Shown here: positions 1-5,224 of the stretch, in pieces | Numbering within the stretch: the first letter of the stretch is position 1 | How the letters are laid out: the number at the start of each line of letters is the position of its first letter | Origin: Phycisphaerales bacterium | Lineage (GTDB): Bacteria; Planctomycetota; Phycisphaerae; Phycisphaerales; SM1A02 | Direction: 5' to 3' | Length of the DNA stretch: 5,352 nucleotides | NCBI GenBank assembly: GCA_007127615.1 | Contig: SKZB01000383.1 | Location: 1 to 5,352, forward strand | Made by a program: the position numbers and the translations under genes | The notes under the pieces: model-generated | The model's database searches: none | Told to the model about the DNA's origin: nothing | What the model saw: the letters and a program-made list of their open reading frames with translations, nothing else

Positions 1-760
1 GGCCCGACTCGATCGCTTCGAGCAGATCGTTTTCATCGACGATCCCGCCGCGGGCGGCGTTGACCACGAGCAGCCCGGGGCGGGCCTTCGCGAACTGCGC
101 CTTGCTCAGCATGCCGGAGGTCGCGTCGTTCTTCGGCACGTGGAAGGTGACGATGTCGATCTGCTCGATTATCTCCTCGAACGAGCCGGCCATGCGGACC
201 TGACCATCCAGCGCCGTTTCGGCGTTGTAGTAGGGATCGAAGCCGATGACCTTCATGCCGAAGGCGAGAGCGCGGCTGGCCATCGTCTGGCCGATGCGTC
301 CCATCCCGACCACGCCGAGGGTCTTGCCGTGGAGCTGGGTGCCGACGAACTTCTTTCGGTCCCAGCCGCCCCGGGCCATCGTCATGTGGGCCGGTCCGAG
401 GTTCCGGGCGAGCCCGATCATGAGGGCAAAGGCCTGTTCGGCGGTGGTGATGGTGCTGGCGGCGGCGGAGTTCATGACCACGATGCCGTACTTCGTGGCC
501 GTGGGGAGGTCGATGTTGTCCACCCCGACGCCCGCCCGGGCGATCCCGCGGAGCCGGCAGGGTGAGCCGTTCTGACACGCTTCGAGCACATCGGCGGTGA
601 TCTGGACGGCCGAGCGGACCACGACACCATCGTGCAATCGAAGCGCGTCAATAAGATCGGGGCCCTCGAGTCCGGTCTGCTCGGTGACCTCACACTGTCC
701 ATTCTGGCGGAGAAACTCGGCTCCCTCGGGAGCGAGACGGTCTGCAATAAGGATTTTCAT
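1..760 (-). CDS. serA: D-3-phosphoglycerate dehydrogenase, N-terminal part (C-terminus off the left edge)
   Basis: This is the N-terminal 253 residues of a D-isomer-specific 2-hydroxyacid dehydrogenase, most likely the cytoplasmic SerA, which oxidises 3-phosphoglycerate to 3-phosphohydroxypyruvate with NAD in the first step of serine synthesis. Seen in the translation: MKILIADRLAPEGAEFL at the N-terminus; VVVRSA (residues 46-51); RAGVGVDNID (75-84); the Rossmann motif VGMGRIG (151-157) followed by the NAD-ribose-binding Asp in GFDPY (D175); and NAARGGIVDE (234-243), whose Arg237 matches the catalytic Arg. The catalytic Glu and His and any ACT or ASB regulatory domain lie beyond position 1. 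The start at 760 (MKILIADRL) is preferred because family members start this way. An in-frame ATG at 769 (MGLMKIL) has a slightly better upstream purine run (GGTAGGAC) and cannot be excluded. Oddity: TTAEQ (105-109) has Gln where the family usually has His. The gene is divergent from rpsO. Without the C-terminus, another 2-hydroxyacid dehydrogenase remains possible. Confidence 0.86.
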   Translation of the reverse strand, partial: MKILIADRLAPEGAEFLRQNGQCEVTEQTGLEGPDLIDALRLHDGVVVRSAVQITADVLEACQNGSPCRLRGIARAGVGVDNIDLPTATKYGIVVMNSAAASTITTAEQAFALMIGLARNLGPAHMTMARGGWDRKKFVGTQLHGKTLGVVGMGRIGQTMASRALAFGMKVIGFDPYYNAETALDGQVRMAGSFEEIIEQIDIVTFHVPKNDATSGMLSKAQFAKARPGLLVVNAARGGIVDENDLLEAIESG

Positions 761-856
761 GAGCCCCATGTCCTACCGCTCGAGGGCGTGCGTGTCCAGT
801 TTCCGGCGGGATTTGTCAGCGTTTTTTTCGGCTCCTCCTCCCCTGCCCGCGGAAGT

Positions 857-886
857 TTGCACGAACGCGCGACCTCGTGCTACAAT
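857..886 (+). promoter_or_regulatory. Sigma-70-type extended -10 promoter for rpsO(-pnp)
   Basis: A TACAAT -10 box lies at 881-886, five of six matches to TATAAT, and is preceded by TG at 878-879 to give the extended form TGCTACAAT. A weak -35 candidate, TTGCAC (857-862), sits 18 bp upstream. Transcription would begin near 892-894, giving a leader of about 37 nt before the rpsO ATG. No stable hairpin is apparent in that leader, so the structured S15-binding leaders known from several bacterial groups are not obvious here. Predicted from sequence only. Confidence 0.65.
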
Positions 887-929
887 CCGCCATTCAACCC
901 AATCCGCGAAATAGACGAGTGTGAATGCG

Positions 930-1199
930 ATGACGATTACGGCAGAGAAGAAAACAGGACTGATTCAGGACCACCGCCGGCACGAATCCGACAGTGGTTC
1001 ACCGGAAATTCAGATCGCGATCCTCACCGACAGGATCGCGCACCTGACCGAGCATCTCAAGGACCACAAGCACGATTACGCCTCGCGCCGCGGTCTGGTC
1101 ATGATGGTCGGAAAGCGGAACCGTCTGCTGCGCTACCTGGCGCGGACGAACCGTGACACCTACCTGAATCTCATCAAGAAACTCGGCCTGCGGAAGTAA
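930..1199 (+). CDS. rpsO: 30S ribosomal protein S15
   Basis: This gene encodes S15, a primary binder of the 16S rRNA central domain that also forms an inter-subunit bridge in the ribosome. The product is 89 residues, the usual bacterial length, and is the all-helical S15 fold throughout. Diagnostic segments are [16 protein letters not shown] (21-36), [18 protein letters not shown] (39-56) and [13 protein letters not shown] (58-70). His42, Asp49 and Ser52, which correspond to the conserved rRNA-contacting His/Asp/Ser trio, are all present. The ATG at 930 was chosen because MTITAEKK is the normal family N-terminus and gives 89 residues. An in-frame GTG at 921 would add MNA. The ribosome-binding site is weak (GAG at 917-919). 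The gene is followed 218 bp later by pnp on the same strand, the conserved rpsO-pnp order seen in many bacteria, and no intrinsic terminator separates them. Confidence 0.97.
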   Translation: MTITAEKKTGLIQDHRRHESDSGSPEIQIAILTDRIAHLTEHLKDHKHDYASRRGLVMMVGKRNRLLRYLARTNRDTYLNLIKKLGLRK

Positions 1200-1209
1200 G
1201 GCGTATTTT

Positions 1210-1236
1210 CTGCCGCTGCCGCATGTTCAGCGGCAG
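1210..1236 (+). other. Perfect 9-bp hairpin just after rpsO (possible RNA processing or stability element)
   Basis: CTGCCGCTG (1210-1218) pairs perfectly with CAGCGGCAG (1228-1236) around a 9-nt loop, starting 10 nt after the rpsO stop codon. Because CTGCCGC occurs twice in overlapping register, a second pairing (1216-1222 with 1230-1236, 7 bp) competes with the first. There is no T tract after the stem, so it is not a standard intrinsic terminator. It may protect the rpsO 3' end or act as a partial attenuator or RNase site between rpsO and pnp. The role is inferred from the known processing of this intergenic region in E. coli. Confidence 0.55.
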
Positions 1237-1356
1237 TGGGCCGGCCGCAGTCGGTGCGTGTTGCGGCGGACGCCCTGCCTGGTGGCGTCGCCTCTCTCCA
1301 TTCTGACGGACTGTGTCCGGCCTTCTGCCTCTTGCGTGCGGAACGGCGGCTTCAGT

Positions 1357-1382
1357 GGTGCGCGTGAGAATTGACGCGCACC
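1357..1382 (+). other. Perfect 9-bp hairpin in the pnp leader (candidate RNase III/PNPase control site)
   Basis: GGTGCGCGT (1357-1365) pairs perfectly with ACGCGCACC (1374-1382) around the 8-nt loop GAGAATTG. The stem ends 22 nt before the pnp ribosome-binding site and 35 nt before its ATG. No T run follows, so it is not a terminator. In E. coli the pnp leader forms a long stem that RNase III cuts and PNPase then degrades to repress its own synthesis. The position fits such a role, but this stem is much shorter. Smaller stems upstream (GACGCC/GGCGTC at 1269-1289, CGGAC/GTCCG at 1307-1319) could make a larger structured leader. Confidence 0.5.
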
Positions 1383-1404
1383 TGCAAAGTTCAGTCTGAT
1401 GACA

Positions 1405-1410
1405 GAGAGG
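1405..1410 (+). promoter_or_regulatory. Ribosome-binding site of pnp
   Basis: GAGAGG lies 7 nt upstream of the ATG at 1418. It is the clearest Shine-Dalgarno sequence in the window and supports this start over any internal one. Confidence 0.8.
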
Positions 1411-1417
1411 CAAACGA

Positions 1418-3625
1418 ATGAAGCATATTGTTGTTGAACGAGAAATCGGCGGGCGGATCATGCGGTTCGAAACCGGCAAGGTCGCCAAGCTCGCCACCGG
1501 CGCCATCTGGGCCAGCTACGGTGAATCCACCGTCCTCTGCACCGCGATGCGGGCCGATCCCCGGCCGGGTCTGGACTTCTTTCCCCTCCAGGCCGACTAC
1601 CGCGAGAAGCTCTCCGCCGGCGGGAAGTTCCCCGGCGGATTCCGGAAGCGCGAAGGGGCGCCGAACGAGAAGGAAATCCTCACCATGCGGTTGATGGACC
1701 GGCCGATCCGGCCGCTCTTCCCCGACGGCTTTATCGACGAGATCCAGCTTCAGGCATGGGTGATGAGCCACGACGGTCAGAACGACACCGATATCCTCGC
1801 CTGTACCGGCGCGTCGGCGGCGCTGATGGTGACCGACGCCCCGTTCGAGGGCCCCGTCGCCACCGTGCGCATCGGCCGCATCGTGACCGACGACGGCGAG
1901 CAGTTCGTTCTCAACCCGACGCACTCTCAGATGGAGTACTCCGATCTCGATCTGGTTCTCTCCGGCCACAGTGACGGCGTGAACATGATCGAAGTCGGCG
2001 CGGCGGAAGTGCCCGATCAGGATGTCCTGGCGGCCATCAAGTTCGGCTACGAGGAAGGCATCCGGCCGATTCTCGAAATGCAGAATGAACTGATGGAGAA
2101 GGCCGGCACCACCGAAAAGCGCACGGGCGAGCTGTCCCTGCCCGCGGAGGATGTGGTCGACATCGTCAAGGGGTACGAAGCGGAGCTGAAGGCCGCCCGC
2201 CAGATCAAGGGCAAGCACGAGCGCGGCGATGCCGTCGATGCAATTCGCAGGAAGATGCTCGAAGAGAACTTCACCGTTCCCGAAGGCGTGCCCTACTCCG
2301 AGCACATGAAGGCCGAGAAGCGCCGCGGCGATGCGAAGGAAGCATTCCGCCGACTGGAGAAGAAGGTCTGCCAGAACCTCATCAAGGAAGAGGGCATTCG
2401 CGCCGACGGCCGCGACTTCAAGACGATCCGGCCGCTCGAATTGGAAACCGGCATCCTCGCCCGCACCCACGGTTCGGCGCTCTTTCAGCGCGGCGAGACG
2501 CAGTCGATCGTCACCTGCACGCTCGGCACCGCCCGCGCGGAGCAGATCGTGGACGGCCTGATGCCGGAGTACGCCAAGAAGTTCTACCTGCATTACAACT
2601 TCCCGCCGTTCTGCGTCGGTGAAGCCGGCCGCATCATGGGACCGGGCCGCCGCGAGATCGGTCACGGCGCGCTCGCGGAGCGATCCCTGCTCGGCATTCT
2701 GCCGGACCTCGATGAGTTTCCCTACACCGTTCGCATCGTCAGCGACATCACCGAATCCAACGGTTCGAGTTCGATGGCCTCGGTCTGCGGCGGGTGTCTG
2801 GCGATGATGGACGCCGGGGTGCCGATCAAGGCGACCTGCGCGGGCATCTCCGTCGGGCGCTTCACCCAGGAAGACGGCACCGTCATTCACGTCACGGACA
2901 TTCTCGGCGAGGAAGACTTCTTCGGCGAGATGGACTTCAAGGTCTCCGGCACCCGTGACGGCATCACCGGTATCCAGCTCGACCTCAAGGCCCGCGGACT
3001 CTGGTTTGAAGAGATCGAGCAGATCTTCGTACAGGCGCAGGAAGGTCGTCTGCACCTGATCGAGGAGATGGAGAAGGTCATCCCCGCACCGCGTTCGGAA
3101 ATGTCCAAACACGCGCCGCGGATCATCACCGTCATCGTCGATCCGGAGAAGATCGGCAAGATCATCGGCCCCGGCGGCAAGACGATCCGCTCCATTCAGG
3201 AGCGCACCGGCGCGACCATCGATGTCGAGAACGACGGCACGGTCTACATCGCCGCCACCGACGGCGAAGCGGGCGAGATGGCCCGGGCCGAAATCGAAGC
3301 GCTCGGCGCGGAGATCAAGGTCGGTTCGGTCTACGAGGGCAAGGTCGTTTCCACCAAGGAATTCGGCGCGTTCGTCGAAATCGCGCCGGGCACCGACGGC
3401 ATGTGCCACATCTCCGAACTCGCCGACGGTTTCGTCAAGAACGTCTCCGACGTGGTGAAGATCGGCGACACGATCAGGGTGAAGGTCATCAACGTCGATG
3501 ACAACGGCCGCATCAAGCTGAGCCGCAAGGCGCTGCTTACCGAGGGGGAAGGTGGCGGCAAGGAAGCAAGCCAATCCGGCGGTCAAAAGGGCGGCAAGCC
3601 CGATCGCAAGCCGGTCAGCACTTGA
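1418..3625 (+). CDS. pnp: Polynucleotide phosphorylase (polyribonucleotide nucleotidyltransferase)
   Basis: PNPase is a cytoplasmic trimer that degrades RNA 3' to 5' using phosphate, releasing nucleoside diphosphates, and can add tails in reverse. The 735 residues cover the whole family architecture (E. coli has 711). First RNase PH domain, about 10-145: FFPLQADYREK at 54-64 and the RNA-contacting loop GGFRKREG at 73-80, in place of GGFFRREG. Helical linker, about 205-320. Second RNase PH domain, about 325-545: GRREIGHGALAERSL (410-424) and the phosphate-binding SNGSSSMASVCGG (447-459). The metal/catalytic residues D500, D506 and K508 (in GEEDFFGEMDFK) match E. coli D486, D492 and K494. KH domain, about 560-620, with IIGPGGK (582-588). 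S1 domain, about 635-705: GSVYEGKVVSTKEFGAFVEI to GRIKLSRKAL. The tail (709-735) is Gly/Lys/Ser-rich and probably disordered. All key residues are present, so the enzyme should be active. It lies downstream of rpsO and is probably co-transcribed, with its own structured leader. Confidence 0.98.
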   Translation: MKHIVVEREIGGRIMRFETGKVAKLATGAIWASYGESTVLCTAMRADPRPGLDFFPLQADYREKLSAGGKFPGGFRKREGAPNEKEILTMRLMDRPIRPLFPDGFIDEIQLQAWVMSHDGQNDTDILACTGASAALMVTDAPFEGPVATVRIGRIVTDDGEQFVLNPTHSQMEYSDLDLVLSGHSDGVNMIEVGAAEVPDQDVLAAIKFGYEEGIRPILEMQNELMEKAGTTEKRTGELSLPAEDVVDIVKGYEAELKAARQIKGKHERGDAVDAIRRKMLEENFTVPEGVPYSEHMKAEKRRGDAKEAFRRLEKKVCQNLIKEEGIRADGRDFKTIRPLELETGILARTHGSALFQRGETQSIVTCTLGTARAEQIVDGLMPEYAKKFYLHYNFPPFCVGEAGRIMGPGRREIGHGALAERSLLGILPDLDEFPYTVRIVSDITESNGSSSMASVCGGCLAMMDAGVPIKATCAGISVGRFTQEDGTVIHVTDILGEEDFFGEMDFKVSGTRDGITGIQLDLKARGLWFEEIEQIFVQAQEGRLHLIEEMEKVIPAPRSEMSKHAPRIITVIVDPEKIGKIIGPGGKTIRSIQERTGATIDVENDGTVYIAATDGEAGEMARAEIEALGAEIKVGSVYEGKVVSTKEFGAFVEIAPGTDGMCHISELADGFVKNVSDVVKIGDTIRVKVINVDDNGRIKLSRKALLTEGEGGGKEASQSGGQKGGKPDRKPVST

Positions 3626-3660
3626 TCAATCCCGGCTGACAAGCAAACTCTCATTACACA

Positions 3661-3692
3661 ACGTGCAGCGCTTCGGCGCTGCACGTTTTTTT
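3661..3692 (+). terminator. Intrinsic terminator of rpsO-pnp
   Basis: A perfect 11-bp stem (ACGTGCAGCGC at 3661-3671 with GCGCTGCACGT at 3676-3686) is closed by the very stable C(UUCG)G tetraloop and runs directly into seven T (3686-3692). It starts 35 nt after the pnp stop. The opposite strand lacks a T run after the stem, so efficient termination is expected only for the plus-strand transcript. The convergent hydrolase has no other visible terminator. Confidence 0.96.
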
Positions 3693-3752
3693 ATGCTGGC
3701 CATACTTGACCCGTTCGACGCGCATCACACCGTGCGGCGGACGTGTTTCGAT

Positions 3753-4835
3753 CTACTCCGGCGTTGGGGGCTCGAGCATGGTGCGGACGGCTTTGACCAC
3801 GCCGTCGATGGTGGCCGGGTCGGCGCGGTGGCCGAAGTAGAAGCCGTGGTGCTGGCCGGGGAAGAGCCGCCAGGTCACATCGAGGCCGGCCGCCCGCATG
3901 CGGGGCAGCAGCAGGTCGTGGTTGAGCGCGTGGAGCGCATGCACATCGCCGTGAAGGATCAACAGCGGACAAGCGACGGTGCGCAGCTTGGCGTCGGTGC
4001 GGGCTTTCAGTTCGGGGGTGAAGTAGGCGGCGGGGTTCGCCATCATTTTCAGCCGCGGGCCGTACTCGCTGGTGGTGAGCATGCCGGTGTAGATGACGGT
4101 GGCGGGCTCACCGAGGATTGCGGCCTGAAGGGGCGTCAGCGAGGCGAGCTCAAGGGCGATGTTGCCGCCGCCGCTGCCGCCGAAGACCGCGACGCGGTGT
4201 GGATCGACGTAAGGCAACTTCTTGACGGCCTGGATGACAGCCAGGGCGTCGAGGATCGGCTCGCGGGACTGCACGTCCTCGTCGTAGCTGCGGAACGTGG
4301 CGGCGACGACGACGTAGCCGGCTTGCAACAACCGCGTACGCACCGGGCCGCTGATCAATCCATCCCGCAACTTCTGATCATTGAAACGGTGCAGGCCGCC
4401 GTGGACGGTGACGATGGCGGGGAAGGGGCCGTCGCCCGCGGGTTTGCGCAGGTACGCGCGGGCCGCGACGCCATCGAGCGTAGTTGGCTCGATCAATTGC
4501 AGCGGTGAATCTTCGAGCGACACCTGTGCGGGCGCTGTGATCCAACGTTCGCCCGCACCGTCGCCGGTGATGCCGGCGTCGCGGCCTGCCTCGCCGGGCC
4601 CCGCATCGTCGCGGCCGTGGCGCTGGGCATGCAGTTCGCGGGCGCGCTCAAGATAAGCCCGCTCGTCGGCGGTGAGCGCGTCGCCCTGCATGTCGCGGCG
4701 GTGGAGTTCGCGGGCGCGATCGAAGTCGATTTCCTGCGGGGGCTGCTCTTGGTCGGCAGCGATCAGCGGGATGAGCAGCACGAGCCAGGCAACGGTGCAG
4801 ATCAGGATCACGCGACGTGTCGAAAGCTGTGCCAT
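3753..4835 (-). CDS. Exported alpha/beta hydrolase (S9 peptidase/dienelactone hydrolase-like esterase)
   Basis: The product is a 360-residue secreted hydrolase of unknown substrate. The N-terminus has a Sec signal peptide: basic MAQLSTRR, hydrophobic VILICTVAWLVLLIPLIA, and likely cleavage after A26 or A27. A charged helical segment follows (about 36-74, RARELH twice), then a Gly/Asp/Ala-rich linker (76-96). The alpha/beta hydrolase domain covers about 108-356. It shows IVTVHGG (141-147, oxyanion hole), VAVFGGSGGG (215-224, nucleophile Ser221), LLILHGD (291-297) and FPGQHHGF (325-332, catalytic His330). The acid is uncertain: the usual HGxxD position holds His299, so Asp297 may serve. This supports an esterase or peptidase acting outside the cytoplasm on ester or peptide bonds; the substrate cannot be read from sequence. 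The start gives a complete signal peptide, but no Shine-Dalgarno precedes it. The gene converges on pnp and has no functional partner in view. Confidence 0.88.
   Translation of the reverse strand: MAQLSTRRVILICTVAWLVLLIPLIAADQEQPPQEIDFDRARELHRRDMQGDALTADERAYLERARELHAQRHGRDDAGPGEAGRDAGITGDGAGERWITAPAQVSLEDSPLQLIEPTTLDGVAARAYLRKPAGDGPFPAIVTVHGGLHRFNDQKLRDGLISGPVRTRLLQAGYVVVAATFRSYDEDVQSREPILDALAVIQAVKKLPYVDPHRVAVFGGSGGGNIALELASLTPLQAAILGEPATVIYTGMLTTSEYGPRLKMMANPAAYFTPELKARTDAKLRTVACPLLILHGDVHALHALNHDLLLPRMRAAGLDVTWRLFPGQHHGFYFGHRADPATIDGVVKAVRTMLEPPTPE
4633..4718 (-). repeat. Internal 24-codon duplication in the hydrolase N-terminal segment
   Basis: The 14-nt sequence AGTTCGCGGGCGCG (plus strand) occurs at 4633-4646 and again at 4705-4718, exactly 72 nt apart. 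It encodes the repeated peptide RARELH (residues 40-45 and 64-69) on the minus strand. Between the copies lies the planctomycete-like linker GDALTADERAYLE. The exact nucleotide identity suggests either a recent small duplication or strong constraint on the helical repeat. Confidence 0.7.
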
Positions 4836-4842
4836 GGCTCTG

Positions 4843-4851
4843 AAGATACCA
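4843..4851 (-). promoter_or_regulatory. Possible extended -10 promoter for the hydrolase, implying a leaderless mRNA
   Basis: Read on the minus strand, TGG-TATCTT (4851-4843) is an extended -10 box with four of six matches to TATAAT. It lies 7 nt upstream of the ATG at 4835, so transcription would start at or next to the start codon. This agrees with the absence of any Shine-Dalgarno sequence before that ATG. The -35 region (TTCTAC, 17 bp upstream) is poor. A prediction only. Confidence 0.35.
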
Positions 4852-5083
4852 TGACAACATGCAAAGTAGAACAGGGGCCCGGCGGCAACTCATGCGTCAT
4901 GACTTACTCGGTATGCTGACTGGGGCCCCGTATTCGCGCGGACGACGGCACGTGCGCACGTCCGGGAAACTCCGGGAGGGTCGACCACGTCGGGCCACCC
5001 GTGACAACTGAATCCTGGCTTCCGCTCGTCAAATCCGTGCTCGCGTTGATCTTCTTTCGCCGCGCGAAGGTCAACGGGCGCAA
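4852..5083. other. Intergenic region without a recognisable gene; palindromes and short repeats
   Basis: No reading frame here looks like a protein. It contains GGGGCCCC (4922-4929), a perfect 12-bp palindrome ACGTGCGCACGT (4950-4961) nested in a wider GGACG/CGTCC pairing (4940-4944 with 4959-4963), and TCCGGGA repeated 10 nt apart (4961-4967 and 4971-4977). TGACTGGGGCCCC at 4917-4929 starts with TG, as IS3-type ends do, and could be a decayed insertion-sequence end upstream of the transposase relic. No matching opposite end is visible. The stretch is probably partly remnant mobile DNA. Confidence 0.4.
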
Positions 5084-5205
5084 CGCAGACGACACACATA
5101 CACACACAGACCGGAACAGATCATCGCGAAGCTGTGTGAGGCCGACGCCATGCCCGGCAGGCGCAGGGGCTCATGCTGCCGGACATGCGGCCGGAGAGAT
5201 CAGAA
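5084..5205 (+). pseudogene. Decayed IS3-family transposase OrfA fragment (N-terminal helix-turn-helix part)
   Basis: In the frame of position 5084 the translation reads RRRHT, then an extra YTHR, then PEQIIAKLCEADAM (5111-5152). This closely matches the OrfA N-terminus of IS3-family elements (RRHTPEQIIxKLREADxML), whose helix-turn-helix binds the terminal repeats. Past 5152 the frame is lost, but another frame gives AAGHAAGEI (5175-5201), matching in spacing the next family segment (AAGxxxGEV). About 19 nt of extra sequence between them causes the frame shift. No start codon exists in the first frame after the stop at 5009-5011, and the rest of OrfA and all of OrfB are absent. This is therefore a non-functional relic. 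The family assignment rests on recalled motifs. Confidence 0.6.
5089..5108 (+). repeat. CA-rich simple repeat inside the transposase relic
   Basis: The tract CGACACACATACACACACAG is mostly CA dinucleotides. Removing 12 nt of it (about TACACACACAGA, 5099-5110) restores the uninterrupted family motif RRRHTPEQI, so the tract probably expanded by replication slippage within the old transposase gene. Confidence 0.55.
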
Positions 5206-5224
5206 ACGTAAGACAGCGGATCGG

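Noticed and set aside
814..828. CTGACA (minus strand) next to an A7 tract as a serA promoter
   Set aside because: The -35-like hexamer is good, but no acceptable -10 box occurs 16-18 bp downstream, so the serA promoter cannot be placed.
820..830. Run of seven T (822-828) as a terminator
   Set aside because: No stable stem precedes it on the plus strand and no gene ends there.
829..845. Purine-rich GGGGAGGAGGAG on the minus strand as a ribosome-binding site
   Set aside because: No start codon follows at a usable distance on that strand; it is about 70 nt or more from the serA start.
1371..1400. TTGACG with a TCTGAT 18 bp downstream as a separate pnp promoter
   Set aside because: The -10 match is poor, the -35 lies across the loop and 3' arm of the 1357-1382 hairpin, and transcription would start inside the Shine-Dalgarno sequence, removing it from the mRNA.
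1391..3586. A 731-codon open frame on the minus strand opposite pnp
   Set aside because: It mirrors the pnp codons of GC-rich DNA, giving an Asp/Leu/His/Arg-rich translation without recognisable domains, and it covers a gene with full family conservation. It is a codon-bias shadow.
3552..4508. A 318-codon plus-strand open frame spanning the pnp end, the terminator and the hydrolase
   Set aside because: It runs through a strong terminator, has no ribosome-binding site, and is antisense to the well-supported hydrolase. The translation has no known motif.
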